From Hedera helix (taxonomy: Eukaryota > Streptophyta > Magnoliopsida > Apiales > Araliaceae): a stretch of DNA of 64,000 nt. The stretch covers positions 28,229,517-28,293,516 of the forward strand of contig OX359269.1 in NCBI GenBank assembly GCA_947179155.2, read 5' to 3'. The translations under genes and the position numbers were made by a program. Under the pieces are notes generated by a model. That model made no database searches and was not told the DNA's origin. It worked only from the letters and a program-made list of their open reading frames with translations. Position 1 is the first letter of the stretch, and each line of letters begins with the position of its first letter. Of the stretch, positions 10,989 to 22,255 are shown piece after piece.

Positions 10989-12231
10989 TGTCGGGCATGG
11001 GGTATATATATATATAATTATATATATAGTTTTTGTACTATGCATGCTTACACACACACACATATATATTACCAATATTATATAATACACATTGGACTTA
11101 TCTAAAATAATTTTCATTGTGCTACTAATTTAATTTAATTTGGGTCATGCACAATTATTTTCACATATTGGGCTCAATTATAATTCTAGCAACTTTCTTA
11201 CTTGGACTTTAATTCTTAACTTATTGGACCATGCCACGATATTTCATGTGACCTCATAATATTCATTTTGGGCTTAATTTAATTACCCTCAGTAGTCCAT
11301 TACATTATTTAATCCTCTCTTAATTAATTAATCCATCTTAATCATTAGGCCACACAAGACATATTACATAAGCTTAATCAATTATAAATTAAGCTTATTC
11401 ACCATCATCACTTCATTCCTTATTTATCACATACACAATTCAATTGAATTATCAACTCTCATATCATAACACACACACACACACACATATATACGCACAC
11501 AAATGATTTTTAAATATTTCTTTTTTCATTAATAATATTAGTACATTTTGACCAAGATTTTTTGTTTGTTTTGTCTTATATATATATATATATATCCACC
11601 ACATTCTAGAACTTTGTCATACATATTGGGCCATGATTTGGGCTTATACATAGGCTCCTTTTAATTTAATTTTGGACTTTAACTTGGGTCAATCTAATTT
11701 CTCTATAAGCCATTTTAATACATTAAGGGTTAGGCTCATTAATTCTCACATTATATAAATATACATTGGGTTAGCCAAATTTAATTTCCACAAGACTTAC
11801 ATAAGACATGGGCCTAATTTAATCTTCTTCATAGACTTAACTCGCAATTTATTCAATTATCATCCTGGACTTCTTTTAACTCTCCTTCATGGATTAATTA
11901 AGGTAAACATATACTCAACTAATTCATTAATTATTTAATCAACACAATTACACCTTTTATGAGGTTTATCACATAATTTATTTTGAACTTTCATCTTGCC
12001 ACATAACGGTCTATATCCAAGCTTAGTTAATTCACAACATAAGCTTGTTCATTATTAATCCATCTTAAATTCTCTTCATCTCATGCTTAATTTACTTGAA
12101 TTAATTATTCCCACATTCCCCCTATCACATAAAACATACATATAAATTCAAGTCTTGCACATAATCATATTTAAATAATTTAGTTTTCATTAACAATAAT
12201 CTTATAGGGTTTTCTTAGTCATTACAGTTAA

Positions 12232-13160
12232 TCACTGATAGATTTTGTTGATTAAGGTGCTGTTATGTTACTTTGAAGTTCACCTTTAATGACTTAGTAG
12301 TAGATGAGTTTCTTGTAAATCGTAGAGTGGATAATTTTCTTTTTTATTGATCTTTTTTGTTATATGTTGTGTTGTGTTGTACTCTTGTGTCTGATGTAGC
12401 AATCCTTTTAAATCATCTCTTTGAGATTTACCCGTTGAAAAGTTATCGGTGCTCCATTTCGTTTAGGACACTTATCATTTTTCAGTTGATTTGACTTTAC
12501 ATTGTTGTATGTTGGACCATCTTGAGTCTCTTTCGACAATACGCTATTTGGTGTAGTAATAGACACGTATCATTCATTCTTGTTAATGTAGTTGTTAGAT
12601 AAAGCTGATTTAAATATTGTCCTTATCACTAAACATATCTAAAGATTAATTAACATGGAGTGATGTATGTTAAGACTTATGATCGTTGTTATTTATTGAC
12701 ATGTCAGTTCACAGTGCTTTAAAATTCTGAATGAACTATCCTTGAATCGTAGAGTTAGCCTTTTAGATTGTTGAGTAGGTCCATTCTACTTTACGATTTA
12801 TGGAGGCTCCATGTTTTGACTCTACATCCAACCTTGTTACTCTACTATCTCTATACGACTCTTATTCACTTTGCGATCTGACCTTTCATCTCGATATCTT
12901 ACTCTATGATCTGAGAGGATTCTATTCACTCTTTGATCTTATAGTAATCTCCAGCTCTACGAGATGTCATTTTTCTTTAAACAAATTTTAGCTATTACAA
13001 AAATTACATATACTCTATTATTTGGATTAAGCTAATAGATTTGATCTCTAACTAAGTCCTGTTACGTTAAATATTTTACAAAGACTTTACAAAACGTACT
13101 TGTTAATACAAATATACATTAAGCTTTTAGTCATCATCAAATCTAAATAGAAGGTATACG
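12232..13160 (-). mobile_element. Copia-C LTR, right fragment
   Basis: Continuation of the LTR broken at 6644. It carries the family's CGTAGAG motif (12320, 12747, 12957), and its right part matches the Copia-A LTR near 40430-40630: TTTGATCT, TAAGTCCT, ACTTTACAA, then a CATCAAATC block near the LTR start. Degenerate; an apparent 63-codon frame at 12800 is within the LTR and not a gene. Confidence 0.65.
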
Positions 13161-13660
13161 ATTGCAAGTACTAACATAAACCATTATCTATTATGTCTAT
13201 GTTTCGCACAGGGTTAGTGAGCTTGTAAAAAATATATTACTAATTCTTGTTTTCTTATAAAAGTATATTACTAATCATAGTTTCTGATTTGGATAAATAA
13301 ATAATAAAAGCTTATTTAATGTAGAAAAGTAAAAAGTTGAATAAAAAAAAGAAGGACAAAAGTAAGAGGTCGAACCAAAAAACAGGAGGAAGAATTACAT
13401 TTTCTGTTTAATTATAATAATTATAGATATATAATTGATTTAAAATTTTGAACACTTTAAACGCACTAAACGCTCTATCAGGCTCATCTCGCGAGTTAGG
13501 TGCTCTATACATAAGTATTGTAGTGATGCGTATTTTTATCATGTTAATAATTAATTTATTTTCAATAGATCATTAGTACAATGAATACATGTGTTAACTT
13601 ATAAGGATGTAAGTTTAATTCATATCTTGTATTATACATTCTCAGTAAAGATCATTGCAA
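13161..13660. other. Unassigned AT-rich DNA left of the CACTA element
   Basis: No coding or repeat structure recognised. It is the target context of the CACTA insertion, and the last three bases (CAA) are the left target duplication. Confidence 0.5.
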
Positions 13661-13990
13661 CACTACAAAAAAATAGCCTATCTGTGACCGCATAATAGTG
13701 ACTGATACCAATCATTGATACTTAGTAGCAACCGATGTTGGTCGCTATTAGCGATCGTAGATAATTTGGTCGCTGACTAGACACCGGCGACCGCTAATAC
13801 AGACCGACAGCAGTCGCTATATGACTTAGCTCCGGTCTAACGTGGCACCACATGTTAGCGATCTACAGCAGCGACCGTTGTGCGGTCGTTGATAGTGTCG
13901 GTCACTGAAAATATATTAATGACCACATGCAGTCACTTATACAATTTAATTTTTTAAAAAAAAAAGTTTTTGTAGTCGCTGAAAGCTATC
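13661..13990. repeat. CACTA left subterminal repeat array
   Basis: Repeated GCGACCG and GGTCGCT words in both orientations (for example GGTCGCTATTAGCGATCG), expected binding sites for the element's TNPA-like protein. Confidence 0.8.
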
Positions 13991-14349
13991 AGCAAACGCA
14001 TGCGGTTGCAGATACTAAAAATAAAAAATAGTTTTTTTTGCCTATTTTATGGATTTCCCAGAAACAATTGTACCTATTTGTACTTGCTTTATATCCCAAC
14101 ACACAACAGTTCATATAGATATAGTAACTCCAACACGCATTCATAATATCAACTAATTCATTCATCATATCTAAAAATTTATAATACATGCAATCCATTT
14201 GAATTGAAATATAAACAAACCAACGTAAAATCTATATACAAAGGTCATCACAATATAAACATCAATGCATAAATAGTACAAAGGTAGAAAAAGATGAAAA
14301 GAAGAATACAAAAGTGTCTTCACATATCCTCGTCCAAATGGGCCTATAA

Positions 14350-14543
14350 AACAAAAGAATAAAACATGTTAAATATATACAAATTAATTAAGTGATTAGA
14401 TCCATTGTACTTACTAAGATTACCTCAGAGCCATCCCGGTGTTGTGCTGCAATCACCATTGCATCACTAATTCATTAAGATTTAGAGTGTGCAGTTGTGC
14501 GAGGAAGCTCATGATCTTGAAAGATAGCTCTGACACAGTCAGC
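14350..14543 (-). pseudogene. CACTA transposase remnant, last segment
   Basis: Minus-strand translation from the insertion border gives IVADCVRAIFQDHELPRTTA, then two stops, then ISDAMVIAAQHRDGSE. It continues the coding remnant at 18528 onwards once the LTR composite (14549-18522) and one AACAA copy are removed. Weak on its own; the assignment rests on position and on the restored continuity. Confidence 0.45.
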
Positions 14544-14548
14544 AACAA

Positions 14549-15186
14549 TGTGACACCCTAGGATTTTTAGAGTAATTCCAAATAAGGATTATGATGAATT
14601 AAGTAAAGGTTGGTATTTAAAACCTAGTGTTGAATGATAGGGGTACTAAGGAATGATTTATGATGTAAGCAAAGTGCTAAATGATCTGTGTGATTCACTG
14701 AATATGTTAGATATATTACAAACAGAAATGGAATGTGAAGAAGATTTATGAATATTAATTAAGAAAAGAAGGTTGAATGTGCAGAGTATAAATGATGTGT
14801 AATAGACAATATAAAATAAGTAGATTGAGTAAGGGTAAGTGCGATTAATGAAAGAAAATTTTTTCATAGAATAAAAAACTATCTTGATAAATACATCAAG
14901 AAACAAGTTAAAGTGTTACTAATAAAATTTCTAGAGAATTATGAAATGTAATATTACAAAGAAATTGTGAATTGAGTTAAGAAATTAATACTCTAACTGT
15001 TACGATCATTATGGTGTCATCTATTAAAGATGTGAGTTATGGATATTAAAGAGGTAAGTTATGGTTATTAGTGAGTTAATTGTTATTTATCAAAATACGA
15101 GTATAGCAAAGTGCTATAAATGAGACACGTAAGGTTATTACGGAAATTGTGATTCCGAGGACAGAATCCTGTTAAGGGGGGAAGAA
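14549..15186 (+). other. Gypsy 3' internal tail with polypurine tract
   Basis: AT-rich, no intact frame. It ends with the usual gypsy arrangement GATTCCGAGGACAGAATCC, then AAGGGGGGAAGAA directly before TGTGAGGACCC. The first ten bases (TGTGACACCC) look like an LTR end in the other orientation, so the piece may itself be chimeric. Confidence 0.5.
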
Positions 15187-15428
15187 TGTGAGGACCCGAA
15201 TTTTCGGGATCACTTTAATAATATTAAATAAGAATTTAAATAACAAAATTGTTAAGGTTATTTAAATTACTTATGATTGATATATTTTATGTGATTTAAA
15301 GTGTGTGATGAGATTTTATTGATAAATTAAATCTGTACAGAGATGGTGATAAATTGTGTGGAATTAAAATAATTGAAAAGTAAATAAATTATTTAAAAAG
15401 CAATTTATTAAGAATAAGAGAAATTATC
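15187..15428 (+). mobile_element. LTR start fragment, plus orientation
   Basis: TGTGAGGACCCGAATTTTCG and the next 230 bp are nearly identical to the reverse complement of 18290-18522. It is cut exactly where the minus-oriented LTR begins. Confidence 0.8.
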
Positions 15429-18400
15429 TGTAACGACCCCAAAATTCGACAAAACTTATTACCTTAAATTTCATATTTATTATTCATTATTTTCTTAACG
15501 TCCAAATTTCGGTCCGTCAATAAATCTTTAATCACCTTAATTAATTCATTAATTGATTTTAAAATCATCAATTACCAAATTTTCGGTATAATTTTTTATT
15601 TTTTACTTTTCTCTCAATCATTGTATTAAAGTATTTGGATAAAAAAAACTTAATATCTCGATCCTAGTCCCTGGATCGCAACCTTTACTTTTATCTTTTC
15701 TTTCATAAAAAGTATTCTGGAATAATCAAAATAAATGACTATCAATAATACATAAATGAATTCTATTCACCCGATCGGTATTTATGATATCCATAATATA
15801 CACAATATTATTATAAACTTTGCTAATTGCATTCACAATAGTTCATTCTACCAAACATTGAATAATTAGACTATACCCTTAATTGGTGTCATAGCATAAC
15901 CTTCATATATCTTGATATTTTAGGATTCTCATTTTCACCTACAAAAGTTTATATTATGTAAGTAATGAGCACAACGGCTCAGTAAGTTCAACAGTTTACA
16001 CCTTTCATGTATCACATAGCATAACATGCTCTGTATGTGTCAAACATCACGTGTTGTGCTTCTACCCAAGCAATATATCTCACATATATTCACATTATTG
16101 CATAAAGTACATATCGTTGTCATATTATCTACAGATCACATAACACATAATTTATTTGCATTTAAACAAGAATTAACACATTCTAACAGATAAACAATTA
16201 ACATCAAAGTACTGAAGAACTTGTCTTGACGTCCAATTATTAAATTGGTAGCTCAAAACCCGTTTCTCGATCAACCTATGATCATAAGATAATTAATTAA
16301 TAATTATTTATCTTATCATGATATTAATTTAATTAATTAATATCATCTATAACGTAATTAACCCTACTCGACGGTTTATTTTAGGGTACCGGTCAATTAC
16401 TTATTAATATGGTTAATTTTATTAACCTCGTCCTTTAATATATTAATTTAACTTAATATAAAACACATTCAAAGCGGACAACCCGGCTCGTCGGATAAAA
16501 TTTAGCGTATTTGGTTGTCCGATTTTCATTTAATCATTTTTAAAATTTTAAACTTACTAGAATATTTAATATTTTTACAAAAATATTAAATTTAATGCCC
16601 AAATATCATTTCTATATTTTTTAGTAATTTTCTAAAAATTTTAAACAATTTATAAACATTTATTTAATTAAAAACCAATTTTTTTGGGCATTTTTGTAAT
16701 TTCTGCAAACCTAGGATACGCTGGTCATTGTCTGAAAAGGTCAAGGGCACGGTCGTCATTTTTCTAGCCAAGGGACATGTCCGGTATTTTCTTAAAAGAC
16801 CAGGGACACGCTAGTAATTTTCAGCATGCCGGCCGTCACGCATTGCGTGCGGCCTTCTCAAACGCTTACACCGAATGACGTCGTTCGGCCTGCCATTTTC
16901 GATCACCACGCATGGCGCGGCCCCCCCTTTGTTGCGCCCTAAAAACGGCATCGTTTCAGCCCCTGCGACCAAAAAAAAATTGGCTACCGCGCTATGCGCA
17001 GGCGGCCTATTTTATTTTTTTTTCCTTCTTCTTCCGCAACAGTCAACCCAAATCCAAAAAAAATACCATTTTTGATCACCAATTACACGCATAATAATTA
17101 TAAACATGATATAATTCACATATATACATCCTAAAATTATATAGAATAATTATTCTATTTTTTTACTAATTTTTTATTAAAAAAAATTAACATCACAAAT
17201 ACTAAAATAAAACAAATGAATTAATTTTATACATTCCTCAAGTATCATTTGAAGCTTATTCTACTCTTGTTGGCTCCAAAATTTTCTCTTTCATTTGGTG
17301 GCTATGGTGGTCGGGTGGTAGTAGTGGTGGAAGAAGAGAAGAGATAGCATTGTTTTGTTTTGTGTGTTTCTTTTCTTTCCTTTTTCTTGCTTTTCTTTTC
17401 CTTTTAATCACAAAAGGAATTAACCAACTTTTACTAACTTAAAAAGTCCACCGAACTTGCCAACCACCGACCTTGGCTTTCGGATAAATTAACATGCAAA
17501 ATTAATCATTTTAATACATTATGTAATTATTTCGTGTAATAAATATTTTATATAATGTACATAAAATATTTATTTTAATTCACTAAAAATCATAAATTAA
17601 TTTATAAATAATATTAATAACTTTTTCAGGTACTTTACTTGACAAATTTTGTACACGCATATAACTATATGAGGTAATTTATACCTCCAAAATTAATAAA
17701 ATAATACATATAACTTATAAAAATTATTTTTCATACTTTTTCACTTTGTTACTTGGACAACATGTTACATCAACATGTTTACGTTTCTGAAATATTATCT
17801 CACATAAAAGTCATAACAATTTCATTATACCATAACATAATTTTACTAAATTAAAACATTTCTTTTCCTCATTTATTTCCCCATTTCTTTACTATTTGGC
17901 ATCCTTTAAATATACACCATATATTAAAATATTGTACCATTTGTACAATTATATTTCCTTTCTTAATTAATGTATTCTCCTTATATAAATTATATAATCA
18001 TTTTTATATATTTTATATAATTATATTTCCTTAATATTTACATTAACTTTCCTTATATAAATTATATAATTTATTATTATATAATTTATACAATTACTTT
18101 TATTCTTAATTAATTCCTAAACTTCCTCCATAATTATTGATTAATTATATAATCAATAATTACAATTTTACTAAGTCCCTCATTAACTTTTCATTTAAAT
18201 TTGGATTAATTTAATTATTAATCCATTAATTTCCCTAATTAATGAAATTTATAATTACAACAATTTTATTGTACCATTACATGTAATTTCTCTTATTCTT
18301 AATAAATTGTTTTTAAACAATTTATTTACTTTTCAATTATTTTAATTCCACACAATTTATCACCATCTATGTACAGATTTAATTTATCAATAAAATCTCA

Positions 18401-18522
18401 TCACACACTTTAAATCACATAAAATATATCAATCATAAGTGATTTAAATAACCTTAACAATTTTGTTATTTAAATTCTTATTTAATATTATTAAAGTGAT
18501 CCTGAAAATTAAGGTCCTCACA
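15429..18522 (-). mobile_element. Full-length gypsy-type LTR, minus orientation (3,094 bp)
   Basis: On the minus strand it runs TGTGAGGACC to GGGGTCGTTACA. Near its 3' end is the TGAGC-N6-GCTCA hairpin (15966-15981) followed by TTTTGTAG. A CpG-rich cassette lies at 16838-17000. No coding region: apparent frames at 16875-17094 are in the GC-rich cassette. No target duplication of its own was found beyond the outer AACAA pair. Confidence 0.8.
16838..16999. promoter_or_regulatory. CpG-rich cassette in gypsy LTR
   Basis: Contains ACGC-ATT-GCGT, TGACGTCGTT, CACGCATGGCGCGG, AACGGCATCGTTTCAGC and GCGC-TAT-GCGC within 160 bp of otherwise AT-rich LTR. A very similar set occurs at 45427-45568 in an unrelated LTR. 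Function unknown; an ACGT-core, bZIP-type binding cluster is one possibility. Confidence 0.5.
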
Positions 18523-18527
18523 AACAA

Positions 18528-19799
18528 TATGCGCGGCCGGCGTCATTGTCTTTGGCCTTTGACGCAATTTTTCTTCACAACCGACACCATCTCCCACAAT
18601 TCTTGATCTATCGGCGGCCGTGGGGTACCATCAGGATAGCACTCGACCATTAATGCGTTATAACTATCATGTCATCAGGTTAAAAATTAAATAGGTTATA
18701 AATAATTAATTACGCTAAAGAATGATTGACGACGTTAAAAATTATAAACAACATATCAAGTTATAAAAACTTATACATATCTGGAGCGCCTTAGGAATAC
18801 CATCGCAGGTGGCCACGTACACCTCCAGCGAATGGATAGGCTGACCCTGGTACGAAGCCTCTTATAAATATAACTCAGAATCCGTACATATGTATAATTA
18901 TTAATCACGTGCTCCCATACTAATATCATGACTATAAACAAAAAATAAAAAAAAATTACAAAATACGTACCTTGGCAGTAATATGTTGCAACTGTGAGAT
19001 ATTGCTGCCCCTATAGGTGCCTTTTGCCTCGTCACCTTCAGGTGCAAATGATGCTCTGTTCATGGCAGCAGTCTTGCATCGCTTAACCTAGCTCTCAGAT
19101 TTTCACTACTCACACATGTCAGCCCATATAGGTTACGTGCACCACGAGGAGCAATACTCATGCATGTACTGCTTAGCCTCTCCTAAATGGTCAATCTGAG
19201 CATTCGTAGGGCTTTCTGTCTTTCCTTATTCAAGTTGTCATTAGTTCGAACAACGTTTTTTTGCCAAAAAAGTGTTTGTATTATTCCTGCATGCTCGTCG
19301 TCCTATCTATACCTTTTTTTCAAATAAAAATATAATAATATTAATATTACAACGGTGATAATATAATCCAACATTACAAAATAATATTAGTTCATTAATT
19401 AAATTATCTTACAAAATTAATATATATATATATATATATACTTGAAATCTAGCCCATACTGCATGTTTGTGGGCGAGATGTGTGTTTACCCACATAATCA
19501 CTGGCGTAGGCCAGTCCTGTAAACATAATTGTGAAAGGTACTTCACAATCTTGTTATCTGCAAAATTTCTAAAATATACAATAATTTACATTAAAGATAA
19601 GTAATTTTATTTTAATATTTAAAACAATTTACAGAAAGTTTCTAGAACAACATTAATATACCAGCTATATAATTTACGCGATGTCAGGAGGAGGCCGAAT
19701 TTGGATGAAAATCCGCTCATTCGGATTAGCCGGAGCCTTCGAGATCTGATTTGGACCTCGACTCAAGCCGCGTTTTCTTGGCTCTACTGAAGTAGACAT
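18528..19799 (-). pseudogene. CACTA transposase-like remnant (plant Ptta/En-Spm type)
   Basis: Minus strand, broken into pieces that look like exons separated by AT-rich DNA. A start MSTSVEPRKRGLSRG lies near 19799-19755; QDWPTPVIMWVNTHLAHKH near 19530-19450; a block with PIWADMCE, NRASFAPEGDEAKG and SNISQLQH at about 19130-18985; EASYQGQPIHSLEVYVATCDG near 18855-18795; and CYPDGTPRPPIDQELWEMVS near 18650-18580. The order NRAS...EGDEAK...LEVYVATCDG...PDG fits the plant transposase family found as a CACTA accessory ORF. Stops and frame shifts are present. No TNP2-type (DDE) transposase was recognised in what remains, so this copy would have depended on another element. Confidence 0.6.
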
Positions 19800-20032
19800 G
19801 TATAAATAAAATTTTCAGGATGTTATTATGTGTTATATGATAATACATATAGAAATAAAATGACAATAATGACATTTAATTGTATGAAATAGTTAACTAC
19901 GACAACTGAAAATAAAAGGTACGTGAACATGACAAGAATATAGACAACATGTATATATGTAATTGTAGGTAATACAAGTAAAACTAAAATACAGTTTAAT
20001 GAAAATCGTTGTCTGTGTCAGAATCATTTTGA

Positions 20033-20270
20033 ACATCATGTGAATATAATGGTGGTAGTGGCGGCTATAGAAGAGGTGGCAGTGGAAACGTTTGCTACAA
20101 GTGTGGTAAGACTTGAAATATTATAAATAAATGCTACCAAGGCAGTTGTGGAAGTGGTGCCAGTGGAAGGTATAGTAGTGGCGGTAGAGGTGGTTGCTAC
20201 AAATGCAGGGAGGACGAACACTAATTCGTCCGAGATTACCTGAGCTCAAACCGTTAGAATGAGGTCTCTG
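20033..20270 (+). pseudogene. Decayed glycine-rich double zinc-knuckle fragment inside CACTA
   Basis: Plus strand, opposite to the transposase. Frame starting at 20045: NGGSGGYRRGGSGNV, then CYKCGKT-stop-NIINKC, a Gly/Ser-rich spacer with GRYSSGGRGG, then CYKCREDEH-stop-FVRDY. Both clusters keep CX2C and the CX2CX4HX4C spacing, but the first has Asn for His and the second Tyr for the last Cys; each also has a stop within it. Gly-rich spacers around repeated CCHC knuckles are typical of plant cold-shock-domain/GRP2-like RNA-binding proteins, so a captured host gene fragment is my preferred reading. A retroelement Gag knuckle is the alternative, less likely given the glycine spacers. No cold-shock domain was found nearby. 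A Thr-rich open frame on the opposite strand is only the shadow of these Gly codons. Confidence 0.6.
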
Positions 20271-20399
20271 TCATGATATAATTTAAACATGTCTCTAATA
20301 TGAATATGATCCTATACAGGCAACAATCCTATTATAGGAGAGGAAGCTGCTATTATACTTGTAAGCTGTGGTATTGTTTTGTTTTTTTTCCTTTTTTTC

Positions 20400-21180
20400 T
20401 ATCATTATAATTTTATTATATTATATTATTGCATAAATCATCATATGATATTTTAAATTAAATTAGATTAGATTATTTTATTCTATTTTAAGTTACATTT
20501 TTTTTTTTTTTTTTTAATTATGTCATATTATATTATTTATTTTATTTTTCTTTGGTTGTAATTGTATTATATTATATTATTGTATAAAACATTAATGATA
20601 TTTAAAATTAAATTAGATTATATTATTTTATTCTATTTTAAATTATATTATATTATTTTGTTTTTAATTATATTATATTATTTTATTTGTATTTTTTCAT
20701 TTTTTCTTTCATTTTAATTTTATTATATTATGTTATTGTATAAAATATCATATGATATTTAGAATTAAAATTAAATTAATTTATTTTTATTTTAAATTAT
20801 TATTAGTTTAAATTATTTTATTTTATTTTATTTTATTATTTTTTTGTAATTTTATTATATTATATTATTGTATAAAATTTAATATGATATTTATAATTAA
20901 ATTAAATTATTTTATTTTAAATTATTATATTATATTATTTTAAATTATATGATATTAAATTATTTGTATTTTTTATTCTTTCTATGTTTTTAATTTTATT
21001 ATATTCTATTATTTTATTTTTTATAATATAATATATTGTTTTAAATTAAATTAAATTAAATTCTATTTTTTTATTTTATTTTTAAATATATTACTTTATT
21101 TTAAATTTTATTATTTTATTTTATTTTATTTTAAATTATATCATATTATATTATTTGTATTTTTTTAATTTTTTCTGTCA
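20400..21180. repeat. AT-rich tandem repeat inside CACTA
   Basis: About five degenerate units roughly 140-155 bp apart (near 20404, 20555, 20708, 20850, 20990). Each contains TTTTATTATATTATATTATTG, TATAAA and a TGATATTT-AAATTAAATTA block. No coding potential. Confidence 0.65.
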
Positions 21181-21720
21181 CTTCCTAATTGGTTTAGTTT
21201 ATGTTCTCATGTATGAATCCTATAAAAGTATTTGTCGTATAAAGCTTTCATATAATACTTACCAGTATTAGTTTACTATAGGTCAAGACAATGAGGGTTC
21301 TTCAATATTTTCATACTACAAAAATATTTGAACACAAGAAGATCACTGTTTGAGGCAATTAACAATTTGGCAAATCAATTTTTTTTCCAGAGGAGATACA
21401 TTCTGATGTGATTATCAATTATATAAATCATAAATAAAACCCTAAATCTTGTTAAGAATTTGGAACTAACTAATAATAAGATATCACAATATTGAAACAA
21501 TGGAAATCAAACAAAAAAAAAGAAACTAAGCATACAGGTTCACACAATTAACAAAACATGGCTGGTATAATCTAATTTCTCATATGATTATTCACCAAAA
21601 AAAGGAATCAAACCCTTATAATCTAACAAATACACATAAATTATATACAAACTCATTATACATATTCTTAACATTCATCACAAATATAAAAGTAAAAGAA
21701 AAATTAAAAATTGTTGCACT
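21181..21720. other. CACTA interior without recognisable content
   Basis: AT-rich, non-coding, between the tandem repeat and the right subterminal array. Confidence 0.5.
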
Positions 21721-22252
21721 AATAGGTGGCGATGGTGATCGGCGGCAAAGGTGGCGACGGTGATCAGCGACGAAAGGGGTGGCATCGAGCTTCTCCTTCT
21801 CTTTCTCTTTCTCTTTCTCTTTTTCTATCTGTTTCTATTTCTCGTTCTTTCTTTTTCTACGTCTGATGCATTTCTGTGTGTGATATATCTTGAATGCATC
21901 AACGATCGCTATCAGCGACCGAAGGCGATCATTTCAGTTGCTAAAACGGTCAGACTTTCCTTCATCAGCGACACTTTTCAGCAATCGATTGCAGTTGCTA
22001 ATATAGTTTACGTGGCAGTTTTAGCGACCGTCTTGCAGTCACTGATAGTGTCCAGTCGCAGAAAGTTAACGCGCCAACAAATGCACCAATTTTTAGGCTA
22101 CAAAATTGTAATAGCGACCGATTTGCGACCGAAAATCGATCGTTGAAACTAATAGCGACCAAATTAAACTACGGTCACTAAAAAGGACAATAGCGACCGA
22201 TTTATGCGGTCGCTGATATAGTTGGTCACAGCTGGCGTATTTTCTTATAGTG
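21721..22252. repeat. CACTA right subterminal repeat array
   Basis: Begins with GGCGGCAAAGGTGGCGACGG-like repeats and CTTTCTCTTT runs, then many GCGACCG/CGGTCGCT words up to the terminal inverted repeat. A 131-codon open frame across it (21751-22146) is a by-product of these repeats. Confidence 0.75.
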
Positions 22253-22255
22253 CAA

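Larger units (their letters stand above)
6645..12226 (-). mobile_element. Gypsy-type solo LTR or LTR-only unit, 5.58 kb, TSD GTTAA
   Basis: Plus strand begins TGTGACTCCCCC and ends CATTACA, so on the minus strand it runs TGTAATGACTAAG to GGGGGAGTCACA. Flanked by perfect 5-bp copies GTTAA at 6640-6644 and 12227-12231, which proves one insertion event into the Copia-C LTR. There is no gag or pol, so it is a solo LTR or an element that lost its internal region. It holds two diverged promoter modules with minus-strand TATA boxes at 9441-9450 and 10771-10780, each within pyrimidine-rich CTCTCAATTTCTCTC leaders, and two copies of a TTTTGACCAAG...(TA)n...TTCTAGAACTT block at about 9637 and 11551. 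Related by termini and the R/U5 motif to the LTRs at 36382, 41133 and 61460. Confidence 0.75.
14549..18522. mobile_element. LTR-retrotransposon composite nested in CACTA, TSD AACAA
   Basis: Flanked by AACAA at 14544-14548 and 18523-18527, with ends TGTGACACCC and GGTCCTCACA. Inside are an apparent internal 3' segment with polypurine tract (14549-15186), a plus-oriented LTR beginning of 242 bp (15187-15428), and a full-length minus-oriented LTR of the same family (15429-18522). The two LTR starts form an inverted pair, which a simple insertion does not explain. Confidence 0.75.
13661..22252 (-). mobile_element. CACTA (En/Spm) DNA transposon with nested LTR insertion, TSD CAA
   Basis: Left end CACTACAAAAAAATAGCC; right end read inward CACTATAAGAAAATACGCC: the diagnostic CACTA termini. 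Exact 3-bp target duplication CAA at 13658-13660 and 22253-22255. Both ends carry many subterminal copies of AGCGACCG or CGGTCGCT (13680-13990 and 21900-22230), the binding-site arrays typical of this superfamily. Total 8,592 bp, of which 3,974 bp is a later LTR composite. Transposase-like remnants read on the minus strand between about 19799 and 14420. Stops and frame breaks show the copy is not autonomous. Confidence 0.92.

Noticed and set aside
20036..20221. Thr/Ala/Ser-rich minus-strand 61-codon frame
   Set aside because: Antisense of the glycine-rich zinc-knuckle remnant, whose plus-strand CX2CX4HX4C spacing is far more specific.
21751..22146. 131-codon open frame as a gene
   Set aside because: It lies across the CACTA right subterminal repeats (GCGACCG arrays and CTTTCT runs); its composition follows the repeats.
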